A DNA stretch of 64,000 bases from Paenibacillus kobensis NBRC 15729 (lineage in GTDB: Bacteria > Bacillota > Bacilli > Paenibacillales > Paenibacillaceae), in contig NZ_BILZ01000007.1 in NCBI RefSeq assembly GCF_004000825.1, positions 111,996 to 175,995 on the forward strand. Reading direction: 5' to 3'. Every line of letters begins with the position of its first letter. Position 1 is the stretch's first letter. The notes beneath the pieces are model-generated. The model ran no database searches. It saw nothing but the letters and a program-made list of their open reading frames with translations, and had not been told where the DNA came from. This document shows positions 45,838 through 53,918 of this stretch, in pieces. Both the position numbers and the translations under genes were made by a program.

Positions 45838-46094
45838 AGAGAAGCGGGTCCCGAGAGGGACGGCAAGCGAGCATTGGCACGAATGGCGGGAGGGGCATCG
45901 AATCGGTTGCGGACGAGAGGAACGATGCTAGAAACGTGAAACAGGAAGCGGGTCCCGGGAGGGATGGGAAGCGAGGACACGATCGACACTAGCTAAACCC
46001 AGTTTAGGGGAGTCCAGAGGGCGCGAGTCCTCTGGGGCCCTCCCTTCCAGGGAGGGTTTGGGTGGGTGGAAAAAGTCCTTAAGGATTTAGGTGG
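45838..46094. repeat. Right repeat half-module of the cassette
   Basis: Two forward hairpin repeats (GTCCC-GAGA-GGGAC at 45848-45861 and TCCC-GGGA-GGGA at 45953-45964), 104 bases apart, are followed 49 bases later by a forward boundary repeat (46006-46094) containing GGGAGGGTTTGGGTGGGTGG. It is the mirror image of the module at 39964-40252. No credible gene lies between 45521 and 46221. Confidence 0.75.
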
Positions 46095-46221
46095 GAGACA
46101 CAATAGGCTCAAACTATAGACGCGATAGCTTTTATATCTTTGCGGAGCGTCCGATTTTATGATACAACTGATATTAGTTTGAGAAATTATCGCGCATAAG
46201 AAGAGGAGTGCAATCATTATT

Positions 46222-47301
46222 ATGGCAGACGTGAAAAAAATCGCGGTACTCGCTGGCGACGGCATCGGTCCAGAGGTTGTCGGCGAAGCGCTTAAAGTGC
46301 TTAAGAAAACGGAAGAGCTGTTCGGCTACCAGTTCGAATTCGAACATGGCCTGTTCGGCGGTATCGCAATCGATGAGAAAGGTACGCCGCTTCCGCAAGA
46401 AACGCTTGAAATTTGCCAAAAGGCAGACGCTGTACTGCTCGGCGCAGTTGGCGGTCCTAAATGGGACAGCAACCCGAAAGAGCTTCGTCCAGAAACGGGT
46501 CTGCTCGGCATTCGTAAAGCGCTCGGCCTGTTCTCCAACATCCGCCCAGCTAACGTATTCGATTGCTTGATGGATGCTTCGACGCTGAAACCGGAAGTAC
46601 TCGAAGGCACGGATCTGATCGTTGTGCGCGAGCTGACGGGCGGCATCTACTTCGGCGAGAAGTTCCGCCGCGAAGGCGAGAACGGTCAAGAAGCGGTTGA
46701 TACTTGCGTATATAATGTACAAGAAGTTGAGCGCATCGTACGCCAAGCGTTCGAAATCGCTCAAACGCGCCGCAAGAAGCTTGCTTCCGTCGACAAAGCG
46801 AACGTACTCGAGACGTCCCGCCTGTGGCGTGAAGTTGTAATCCGTATCGCTCCTGAATATCCGGACGTTGAGCTTGAGCACGTACTGGTCGACAACTGCG
46901 CAATGCAGCTGCTTCGCCGTCCGTCGAGCTTCGACGTTATCGTAACGGAGAACATGTTCGGCGACATTCTGAGCGACGAAGCAGCAATGCTGACGGGCTC
47001 GATCGGCATGCTGCAATCCGCATCGATGGGCGAAGGCAGCTTCGGCCTGTACGAGCCGGTACACGGCTCGGCTCCTGACATCGCTGGCCAAGGCATCTCC
47101 AACCCAATCGCGACGATTCTGTCCGTAGCGCTCATGTTCCGCCTGACGTTCGGCTACCACGAAGCGGCGCAAGTGATCGAAGATGCGGTTAAATCGGTTC
47201 TCGATGCAGGCCACCGCACGGGCGACATCGCTGTCGATAAGAGCAAAGCGATCGGCACGACGGCAATGGGCGACCTGATCGTCGCTGCAATGAGCAAGTA
47301 A
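46222..47301 (+). CDS. leuB: 3-isopropylmalate dehydrogenase
   Basis: A 359-residue NAD-dependent enzyme of leucine synthesis. The start [20 protein letters not shown], the metal-substrate region ([31 protein letters not shown]) and [10 protein letters not shown]...[14 protein letters not shown] are canonical. GAGGAG precedes the ATG at a slightly long distance. In related genomes leuB often lies near ilvC; here about 8.5 kb with a two-component pair and the repeat-flanked cassette intervene. Codon use is as biased as in ilvC. Confidence 0.97.
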   Translation: MADVKKIAVLAGDGIGPEVVGEALKVLKKTEELFGYQFEFEHGLFGGIAIDEKGTPLPQETLEICQKADAVLLGAVGGPKWDSNPKELRPETGLLGIRKALGLFSNIRPANVFDCLMDASTLKPEVLEGTDLIVVRELTGGIYFGEKFRREGENGQEAVDTCVYNVQEVERIVRQAFEIAQTRRKKLASVDKANVLETSRLWREVVIRIAPEYPDVELEHVLVDNCAMQLLRRPSSFDVIVTENMFGDILSDEAAMLTGSIGMLQSASMGEGSFGLYEPVHGSAPDIAGQGISNPIATILSVALMFRLTFGYHEAAQVIEDAVKSVLDAGHRTGDIAVDKSKAIGTTAMGDLIVAAMSK

Positions 47302-47326
47302 TCGAGCTGCTGGGAGGTTCAGACCT

Positions 47327-47878
47327 ATGGCCGAACGTTTGGTAGGCCGTCCTGCTCCAGACTTCAACATGGAGACTGCGTTAGGCGACGGAGAACATTT
47401 CGGTAAAGCGTCCCTGTCCGACTACAAAGGCAAATGGCTCGTATTCTTCTTCTATCCGCTTGATTTCACGTTCGTATGTCCGACGGAAATTACGGCGCTT
47501 AGCGAAGCTTACGCCAAGTTCCAAGAGCTGAACACGGATGTGCTCGGCGTCAGCACGGACAGCATCCATAGCCATCGCGCTTGGATTCGCGCCGATAAGA
47601 ACGATAACGGTCTTGGCAAGCTGAACTTCCCGCTCGCTTCGGACATAACGAAGAGCGTTGCACGCGATTACGCAGTACTGATTGACGAAGAGGGCATCGC
47701 GCTGCGCGGCCTGTTCATCATCAATCCGGAAAGCGAAATCGTGTACCAGGTTGTGAACCATAACCATGTAGGACGCAGCGTTGAAGAAACGTTCCGCGTT
47801 CTGCAAGCCCTTCAATCCGGCGGGCTTTGCCCGATTAACTGGAAGCCGGGCGATAAGACGCTTGATACGAAATCGTAA
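47327..47878 (+). CDS. 2-Cys peroxiredoxin (AhpC/TSA family)
   Basis: A 183-residue typical 2-Cys peroxiredoxin with peroxidatic Cys51 in FTFVCPTEI and resolving Cys168 in SGGLCPINWKPG. It reduces hydrogen peroxide and organic or thiol-linked peroxides in the cytoplasm. GGGAGG precedes the ATG, 25 bases after the leuB stop, so it is probably co-transcribed with leuB. No ahpF is adjacent, so a thioredoxin system may be the reductant. Confidence 0.93.
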   Translation: MAERLVGRPAPDFNMETALGDGEHFGKASLSDYKGKWLVFFFYPLDFTFVCPTEITALSEAYAKFQELNTDVLGVSTDSIHSHRAWIRADKNDNGLGKLNFPLASDITKSVARDYAVLIDEEGIALRGLFIINPESEIVYQVVNHNHVGRSVEETFRVLQALQSGGLCPINWKPGDKTLDTKS

Positions 47879-47888
47879 CGCTATACGA

Positions 47889-47919
47889 GCATTGCCCCTT
47901 TGGGGGCGATGCTTTTTTT
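47889..47919 (+). terminator. Terminator after the peroxiredoxin gene
   Basis: Ten-base arms (47889-47898 and 47903-47912, one G-U type mismatch) are followed by seven T. Confidence 0.85.
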
Positions 47920-48033
47920 ATGCTATACGCTATGAGGCATGCAACTAAATCGGGGAAAGTTCGTCATATACGATTGAGAAGGAAACTATGCGGTAGCAAT
48001 GTATTTCTTTATTTTCGAAGGAGGCGAATGGTT

Positions 48034-48693
48034 GTGAGACGTCTGTGTGTGCTTATCATACTCGCAAGTGCATTATCTGCGTGCGGGAGAGGCCATTCTT
48101 CACCGGCTCCTTCTGTTCCTGAAACGAATACCAGTCTCCCTTCGGCCACAGGGAAGGCCGCAACCACAGCGAGCTGGGACCGTGCGGCCGGGAAAGGAAA
48201 GTATGGCGAGCTTCTTATCATTCCATCAGAGGATGAAGTGACTCAACCTCTTGGAGCTCCTTCGTGCATGGGAGGGGAAAAGGACTATTCCTTTATGAGC
48301 GACTATTATGTTGTGTTCAAGAACGGCGAAGGAGAAGAGCAGGAAGTTGGGTACTGGCAGGATGCAACCATCGTCTCCAGCAACACGGAACCGCGAGAGA
48401 TTCAAAAGTTAGATTGGGACGGCGCAGACTTGTTCTATTTCCAGCCTGTTAAGAACACTTGTCGTGCAGATGCCATCTATTTTTATCTCCTTGGCGAGAA
48501 GGGCGCTTATCAAGTCTCATTCCGTGTGGGCGATAATGACTATGACCAGTTCAGTCAAGTTCCTCAAGTGGAACCGTACATCGATAAAGGCAAACTCGTG
48601 CTTGAGTCAACAGAGGGGGACAAGACCTACAGGTACAAATTTAGCTTAAACGGCAAAACGTTTATTTTGGAACAGAAAGAAGAGACAGCCTAG
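48034..48693 (+). CDS. Putative lipoprotein of unknown function
   Basis: About 219 residues from GTG 48034, chosen because GGAGG lies nine bases before it; the ATG at 48028 is too close. The N-terminus MRRLCVLIILASALSACGRG has a basic n-region, a hydrophobic core and the lipobox LSAC. A Ser/Pro/Thr linker follows, then a globular domain (GELLIIPSEDEVTQPLGAPS, DYYVVFKNGEGEEQEVGYW). It is probably anchored to the outer face of the membrane. No family is recognised. Confidence 0.8.
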   Translation: MRRLCVLIILASALSACGRGHSSPAPSVPETNTSLPSATGKAATTASWDRAAGKGKYGELLIIPSEDEVTQPLGAPSCMGGEKDYSFMSDYYVVFKNGEGEEQEVGYWQDATIVSSNTEPREIQKLDWDGADLFYFQPVKNTCRADAIYFYLLGEKGAYQVSFRVGDNDYDQFSQVPQVEPYIDKGKLVLESTEGDKTYRYKFSLNGKTFILEQKEETA

Positions 48694-48892
48694 ACGGATA
48701 GGAGTTCCTTATGAACATCGTGTCGCCTCCTTCTCTGTGCTGCTGCCCATTAGTTGAATGGTTAGTATTGGATATGGGCAATTGGCAGGAATTTCGTAGA
48801 GAGGGAGCGAATACTGTAATAAGAAGTTTGAATTGTATGCATATCGGGTAAGCGGTTTACAAGCCGCTAATCAGGTAAAGAGGTGTATGTCG

Positions 48893-49306
48893 ATGAGTTA
48901 CTGCTGTGGAGCAAGCATGATCGGCGCGAAAGGGACGCTCCAGCATTTTCGAACGCATATTCATAACGTCCCCATCTTATTCTGTCCGGTATGCCAGCGA
49001 ATCGAAGTTCATCATTTAATTGAGAATGAGTACGACATTTTGGCGGAGTTCGCACATGGCGATGGCGCGACCGAAATTGACTTTCAAGATTACGTAGAGA
49101 AAGATCCGAAAGTGTTGTTCGAGAATTGCGTGAACAATGAGTATGAGGATCCGCTGGATGTTGTCATGAGTCAAATCGATATGGCGCTTGATTTGCTTGT
49201 CCTAGCCAAGCAGATTGGCGATGCAGAGTGGGAAGGCAACCTGAAGAAGCGGCTAAGCGTGTTGAGCACGAGGCGTACGAAGCTGCGTCAACGGCTGACG
49301 TCCTAG
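48893..49306 (+). CDS. Small Cys-containing protein upstream of sigI
   Basis: About 137 residues from ATG 48893, which has AGAGGTG seven bases upstream. The N-terminus carries SYCCG; HFRTHIHNVPILFCPVCQR adds a CxxC with nearby His residues, so a zinc-ribbon-like fold is likely. The C-terminal half is helical (VVMSQIDMALDLLVLAKQIG, then a basic end). No membrane helix. It is a separate unit closed by a terminator before the sigI promoter. Function unknown. Confidence 0.75.
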   Translation: MSYCCGASMIGAKGTLQHFRTHIHNVPILFCPVCQRIEVHHLIENEYDILAEFAHGDGATEIDFQDYVEKDPKVLFENCVNNEYEDPLDVVMSQIDMALDLLVLAKQIGDAEWEGNLKKRLSVLSTRRTKLRQRLTS

Positions 49307-49326
49307 GATGATTGCTTATGAACGAG

Positions 49327-49349
49327 CCTCCGGATGCGGAGGTTTTTTT
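49327..49349 (+). terminator. Terminator before sigI
   Basis: Arms CCTCCG and CGGAGG around GATG are followed by seven T. Confidence 0.85.
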
Positions 49350-49368
49350 ATTTCTCGGCGCGATGAAG

Positions 49369-49397
49369 ACCCCCCAATTATATGCAACAGATACGAA
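49369..49397 (+). promoter_or_regulatory. Candidate sigma-I promoter of sigI
   Basis: ACCCCC (from 49369) and CGAA (49394-49397) resemble the -35 and -10 elements known for sigma-I in Bacillus and Clostridium and lie just upstream of sigI. This would give positive autoregulation released when RsgI senses its signal. Confidence 0.5.
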
Positions 49398-49420
49398 CGA
49401 TGTAAGTGAGGTGACAACGG

Positions 49421-50233
49421 TTGCTGCTCGTACTATTTAAACGGTTCATAAACAAATTAAGCAGCTCAAATCATCCGAATAATACGCCAGAGCAAACCGT
49501 TATGCGAATTAGGGAAGGCGATGAACAGGCCAGAAGCGAGTTTATTGCCAGTTATGAGCCTTTCATCCTCAAAGTAACAAGCGGTTTTTGCAAACGGTAT
49601 GTCAATCCGGCGCAGGATGACGAATATAGTATCGCCCTTCTTGCATTTAATGAAGCGATTGACGGCTACTCTCCGACTGCGGGGCGTTCGTTCCTCGGCT
49701 TCGCAGAGACGGTTATCCGGCGCCGTCTGATCGATTACGTGCGGAAGGAACAGCGGCATAACCAATCGGTGCCGTACAGCTCGTTCGACCGGGAGGATGA
49801 AGATCAGTCGATTACTAATCCGATCGAGACGAGTCAAGCGATGGAGAGGCATGACCTTAACCGGGAGAAGGATGACCGGAAACACGAAATTATGGAGTTC
49901 TCGGCGAGGCTGAAGAAACTGGGCATCTCATTCACTGAACTCGCTGACCAAGCGCCTAAGCATGCGGATACACGCCGGATGCTGTTTCAGATCGGCCGAA
50001 TGGCGGCGGAGCAATCGAAGTACTACGATGCGATCATAGAGAAGGGAAGGCTGCCCGTTACCGAATTGGCAGAAGAGGCAGGCGTATCGCGCAAGACGAT
50101 CGAACGAAACCGCAAATATATCATTGCCCTTGCGTTATTGTACAGGGGCGATTATCCATACATACGAGCTTATATTACGCAGGCGCCAGAAACGACCTAT
50201 TATTCGAGTGCATCAAGGGAGGTGAAACTGTGA
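49421..50233 (+). CDS. sigI: RNA polymerase sigma factor SigI
   Basis: A 270-residue SigI-type sigma factor. The start is TTG 49421 with GAGGTGA upstream. Region 2 includes QDDEYSIALLAFNEAIDGY and GFAETVIRRRLIDYVRKEQR; the C-terminal domain has the helix-turn-helix ELAEEAGVSRKTIERNRKYI. SigI directs heat-shock or cell-wall/polysaccharide-response genes and is held by the membrane anti-sigma factor RsgI, encoded by the next, overlapping gene. Confidence 0.95.
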   Translation: MLLVLFKRFINKLSSSNHPNNTPEQTVMRIREGDEQARSEFIASYEPFILKVTSGFCKRYVNPAQDDEYSIALLAFNEAIDGYSPTAGRSFLGFAETVIRRRLIDYVRKEQRHNQSVPYSSFDREDEDQSITNPIETSQAMERHDLNREKDDRKHEIMEFSARLKKLGISFTELADQAPKHADTRRMLFQIGRMAAEQSKYYDAIIEKGRLPVTELAEEAGVSRKTIERNRKYIIALALLYRGDYPYIRAYITQAPETTYYSSASREVKL

Positions 50234-51825
50234 GCGGCAAAGGAATCGTCATGGAAGTGGCTACGAAGCATTATATTGTTCTTACATCAAGCGGCGAGTT
50301 CCGAAAAGTGCCGCGAACAGGCCAGCAAGTTGCCGATATTGGCGACGAAATCGCGTTATTGCCGAGGCGGCGCGTAAACCGGCGCAAGGCGTGGACATTC
50401 GCTTCTGCAGCGCTTGTCATGCTGCTCTTATTCCCTTTTGTTCTCGTGCCCGATACGAAAGCAGACCCCATCGTCGCCTATGTGACGCTTGACGTGAACC
50501 CGAGTGTGGAGATGGGAATCGGCGACGAAGAGGAAGTGAAGGAGCTCCGCGGGTTGAATGCGGAAGGCGAGCAGATTGTGGACGGGCTAGTCTTCAAAGG
50601 GGAGAAGGCGGCCGATGTCGCAGCCGAAATCGTGCTTAGAGCTTCTAAGAGTGCTACTTTCTCAACGGGCGAGGATCAAGACATCGTTATCGCCAGCGTC
50701 GTCTTGGATGGCGAGACGAAGGACCCGGATCAATTCGAGGCGGAACTGGAATCCGAAATTCGCGTTGCGGTGTCGAAGCAGTTGGCGGACCTGGACCATG
50801 TCACGATGCTGTCTGCCCCGCAGGAGGTGCGGGAAGAGGCTTCCAAGCAAGGCGTATCGACAGGCAAAATGGCGGTGTATTTGCTTGCGAAGAGCAAGAA
50901 CCCGGATGTGAAGCTGGATACGCTTAAGACGCAATCGATTCATGAGTGGACCGAGCCCGTTGGCGGCTTGAAGTCGGTCGTTCCGGCAAAGCCGGCTAAG
51001 CCCGCAAAGCCCGCATCGACTGAAGCGGCTGACGATACGGTTAAGCCGAAGGATGAAGCACCTGCTTCCAATGAGGATAAGACACAGAAAAACAGAACGA
51101 AACATGTGGAAGAGAAGCGCAAATGGGAGAAGGAAAAGCTGAAGGAGCTGCTTGAGCGAGAGAAGAGCAACCGTAATGATGACGGCAAGCAGAATAGCGG
51201 CAAGGGGAAAGATCAGAGCCCGAAGGACAACGGCCCGAAGGACAATGGCCGCTCTAAACCGAACGGTTCGCAGAACGCCGGCAAATCGAACGGTTCCACT
51301 GGCAATAAGCTGACGGGCGGCCGCGGCGACTCGGACAATAACGGTTCGAAGAGTAGCGGCGGCAGCAGTTGGAGCGGGTGGAACGGCGGCGATAAGAAAA
51401 ATAACGGCAGCAAGAACGAGAACAACGGCAAGAATGAGGATAACGGAAACAGCGGTAAGAAAAGCGACAACATTAGCCAATCGAGCGGCGGCAAATCGGA
51501 TACCGGCAAATCAAGCAATAATCAATCCAACAATGGCAATCCCAGCAACAGCGGATCAAGCGGCGGAAGCACTTGGACTGGCGGCCGTGGAAGCGTCGGC
51601 GAGCCGAAGGATAAACAAGACGAGAACCGGAGCGGGAGCTCCGGTTTCGGCGATGGCGGAGACAACAAAGGCAGCGGAAGCTCGAACCAAGGCCGTGATG
51701 ATGACAACGATGATAACCAGGGCCGCGGCAACGGCAAAGAAGACGGTAATAAAGGAAACAACGGTAATAAAGGAAACAACGGTAATAAAGGAAACAATGG
51801 CAGCAAAGGAAGAGATAAGGACTAA
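50230..51825 (+). CDS. rsgI: Anti-sigma-I factor RsgI with low-complexity tail
   Basis: A 531-residue protein from GTG 50230 (GGAGGTG site), overlapping sigI by four bases. Residues about 1-50 form the cytoplasmic SigI-binding RsgI_N domain (VMEVATKHYIVLTSSGEFRK). One membrane helix (about 57-78) precedes the conserved extracellular domain (VAYVTLDVNPSVEMGI). From about 260 the protein becomes disordered: Lys/Pro/Glu first, then long Ser/Gly/Asn/Lys runs ending in GNKGNNGNKG-type repeats. In clostridia the RsgI C-terminus carries carbohydrate-binding modules; here it is a bare low-complexity tail, probably spanning the wall. Confidence 0.94.
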   Translation: MSGKGIVMEVATKHYIVLTSSGEFRKVPRTGQQVADIGDEIALLPRRRVNRRKAWTFASAALVMLLLFPFVLVPDTKADPIVAYVTLDVNPSVEMGIGDEEEVKELRGLNAEGEQIVDGLVFKGEKAADVAAEIVLRASKSATFSTGEDQDIVIASVVLDGETKDPDQFEAELESEIRVAVSKQLADLDHVTMLSAPQEVREEASKQGVSTGKMAVYLLAKSKNPDVKLDTLKTQSIHEWTEPVGGLKSVVPAKPAKPAKPASTEAADDTVKPKDEAPASNEDKTQKNRTKHVEEKRKWEKEKLKELLEREKSNRNDDGKQNSGKGKDQSPKDNGPKDNGRSKPNGSQNAGKSNGSTGNKLTGGRGDSDNNGSKSSGGSSWSGWNGGDKKNNGSKNENNGKNEDNGNSGKKSDNISQSSGGKSDTGKSSNNQSNNGNPSNSGSSGGSTWTGGRGSVGEPKDKQDENRSGSSGFGDGGDNKGSGSSNQGRDDDNDDNQGRGNGKEDGNKGNNGNKGNNGNKGNNGSKGRDKD

Positions 51826-51839
51826 CAACGGTGTAATCT

Positions 51840-51883
51840 TAAGGCGGCGAATATCCATAGCAGGGTGAACACCGCCTTATTTT
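51840..51883 (+). terminator. Terminator after rsgI
   Basis: Arms TAAGGCGG (51840-51847) and CCGCCTTA (51872-51879) are followed by TTTTG. Confidence 0.7.
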
Positions 51884-52060
51884 GTGAAATATAAAACGTT
51901 TTCGATAATTGGATATTCATACGCGGTTTTCCACTGTTTTTCGACAGGATCTCTGATTGACAACGATTACAGTATCATCCATCATATGAGTACAAGTTAC
52001 AGGAGTTGGCCCTTAGTCTGCCTTCATGCAGGGGGCAGAAGGATCGGAGGCGGTGCAGAG

Positions 52061-52465
52061 GTGGACATGTTCCTCATGAACAAGCCGACGGACGCAATAC
52101 ATGCGAGGCAACGAGGGCGGGAGCTGGCCAGAAGCGTCGGATTCTCGGCAGTCGAACAGACGCGGATCACTTTCACCATATCGGAAATGGCTGCCCAGCT
52201 ATTAGAAGCGCCGTCTCAGGGTCATATGATCATCAAGACCATTCACCGTAACAAAATCGAGATGGGAATAGAAGTTCGACTGTACGATCATTCGTCAGGG
52301 AGGAGTCATCTGGATTCGGATTGGATGCTGAGCTGGGTGGATGACATTGAGATCCATCAAGACATGATCAGAGGTACGACCATTTCGTATCGCAAGTGGC
52401 TGTCACCTTCCCGATCCTATGATAGACTGCCCGTTCTGTCTGTTCTTGCTGCCGGGGAGGAATAA
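52061..52465 (+). CDS. RsbT-like protein lacking ATP-site residues
   Basis: About 134 residues, close to RsbT length, from GTG 52061 with CGGAGG ten bases upstream. The alignment by eye with RsbT is clear: HARQRGRELARSVGFSAVEQ and TRITFTISEMA match the RsbT segment around ARQLGRNVAKELGFG and ARITTAISELA. The end GTTISYRKWL also matches. However, the N-box Asn of RsbT (SELARN) is replaced (SEMAAQ), and the G1 motif DQGPGI reads DHSSGR. It should therefore not bind ATP or act as a kinase. It lies four bases before a histidine kinase gene whose N-terminus resembles the RsbT-binding domain of RsbU. Confidence 0.8.
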   Translation: MDMFLMNKPTDAIHARQRGRELARSVGFSAVEQTRITFTISEMAAQLLEAPSQGHMIIKTIHRNKIEMGIEVRLYDHSSGRSHLDSDWMLSWVDDIEIHQDMIRGTTISYRKWLSPSRSYDRLPVLSVLAAGEE

Positions 52466-52468
52466 GTT

Positions 52469-53842
52469 ATGCAAGAAATTCGTCGGCGCTATTTGTCTGC
52501 GCTTGCCGAATACATTCGCAGCGAGAGCGAGGCTTCCTTGTACCAGGCAACACTGCTTGGTAAGATGCTGGGAGACGTACATCCAGAAGAAATTGTCGGC
52601 CTTCACGCCGAATGCACGCAGACGCTTGCCTTGAACGTGGAGCACGAAGATTTGAGAGGATTGCACAGCCGCGCTTATAACTTTCTGACCGAGCTGATGG
52701 TTGCATACCGTTTCCGAAGCGAACTCGAGAAGGCAACTGAACAACAAATGACGGAAATGAGGGAAATGCTGTACCATTCCCGTAATTCATCCAAGCGTGT
52801 GAAGGAGCATTTTGAGAAAATACTTCAGCATTTGGATTCCGGAATTGCTTTGTTCGACGAGAATGGGACTTTGACATTCGTTAATATTATGCTGGCGAGA
52901 ATGCTGGACGTCCAGCGCTCCATGCTGGTTGGCTGCACGCTGATTCAACTGCTGCGCCATCCGAAGATGAAGCGGAGTACGCGCAAGATGATTCTTCGCG
53001 TATACAAAGGTACGATCGCTAGAAGAAACATTTATTTCGAATTCGAGGATACGACAGGCCGCCATTTTCTAACGACGGTGACGTACGGCGATAAGCTGGA
53101 GGGGCATTTCCTCGTCAGCGTGAAGGATGTTTCGGATTTCAAGGCGATCGAGCAGACCGCTTACCAGAACGATAAGCTGGCGATGCTCGGCAAGATCGCA
53201 GCGGCAATCGCGCACGAAATCCGCAATCCGTTGACGTCGATACGCGGGTTCATTCAATTGCTTCGCCCTCACTTGGTTCAGTTGGGCAAGGATGAATATG
53301 CACGAATTATCGTGGCGGAGATCGACCGGGCAAACGATATTATTTATGAGTTTCTGAACTCATCCAAGCCGACGGCGCCGATGAAGCAGCAAATTTCCAT
53401 CACCTCACTGCTTAAGGAGGTCATTCTGTTGACCGAGAGCGAAGCGCTCATGCGCGGCTCTCTCATTCAGCTGGAATCGTACGAAGAATCGATGCTTGTG
53501 TCGATTGACGTTAAGCAGGTGAAGCAAGTGATGCTCAATATTATGAAGAACTCATTGGATGCTATCGCAGATATAAGCAACAAGCGCAACGGACGAATCG
53601 ATATTGTCGTGCGGCGCACGGCTAACAATGCGGAGATTACGATTCGGGATAACGGCAAAGGAATGGACCGTTCGACGCTCAGCCGGCTGTTCGATCCGTT
53701 CTTCACAACGAAGGAAGCCGGCACGGGACTGGGACTGTCTGTCAGCTACCGGATTATACGCAATCACGGCGGCTCGATCGCCGTGGACAGCGTTCCTGAG
53801 GAAGGGACGGCATTCAAGATCCATTTGCCATTGATCGGATAA
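52469..53842 (+). CDS. Histidine kinase with RsbU-type N-terminal domain and PAS
   Basis: A 457-residue soluble kinase. Residues about 5-85 match the RsbU N-terminal domain (RYLSALAEYIRSESEASLYQ, HPEEIVGLHAE, FLTELMVAYRF), the part of RsbU that binds RsbT. A PAS domain follows (about 115-230, DSGIALFDENGTLTFVN), then HisKA with His249 in AIAHEIRNPLTSIRGFIQLL, the KinA-KinE type, and HATPase motifs (NIMKNSLDAIA, IRDNGKGM, GTGLGLSVSYRI). No response regulator gene is adjacent, as for sporulation kinases that feed Spo0F. GGGAGGAA precedes the ATG. Pairing with the RsbT-like protein suggests direct control by partner binding. Confidence 0.88.
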   Translation: MQEIRRRYLSALAEYIRSESEASLYQATLLGKMLGDVHPEEIVGLHAECTQTLALNVEHEDLRGLHSRAYNFLTELMVAYRFRSELEKATEQQMTEMREMLYHSRNSSKRVKEHFEKILQHLDSGIALFDENGTLTFVNIMLARMLDVQRSMLVGCTLIQLLRHPKMKRSTRKMILRVYKGTIARRNIYFEFEDTTGRHFLTTVTYGDKLEGHFLVSVKDVSDFKAIEQTAYQNDKLAMLGKIAAAIAHEIRNPLTSIRGFIQLLRPHLVQLGKDEYARIIVAEIDRANDIIYEFLNSSKPTAPMKQQISITSLLKEVILLTESEALMRGSLIQLESYEESMLVSIDVKQVKQVMLNIMKNSLDAIADISNKRNGRIDIVVRRTANNAEITIRDNGKGMDRSTLSRLFDPFFTTKEAGTGLGLSVSYRIIRNHGGSIAVDSVPEEGTAFKIHLPLIG

Positions 53843-53850
53843 AGCTATAG

Positions 53851-53890
53851 AATCGGGGTAGGCACTAGGCATACCCCGGTTCTTTTTTTT
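53851..53890 (+). terminator. Terminator after the RsbU_N-kinase gene
   Basis: Ten-base arms (53851-53860 and 53872-53881, one G-U pair) are followed by eight T. Confidence 0.85.
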
Positions 53891-53918
53891 GTATTCGGGA
53901 GGAAGAAAGGATGATTGC

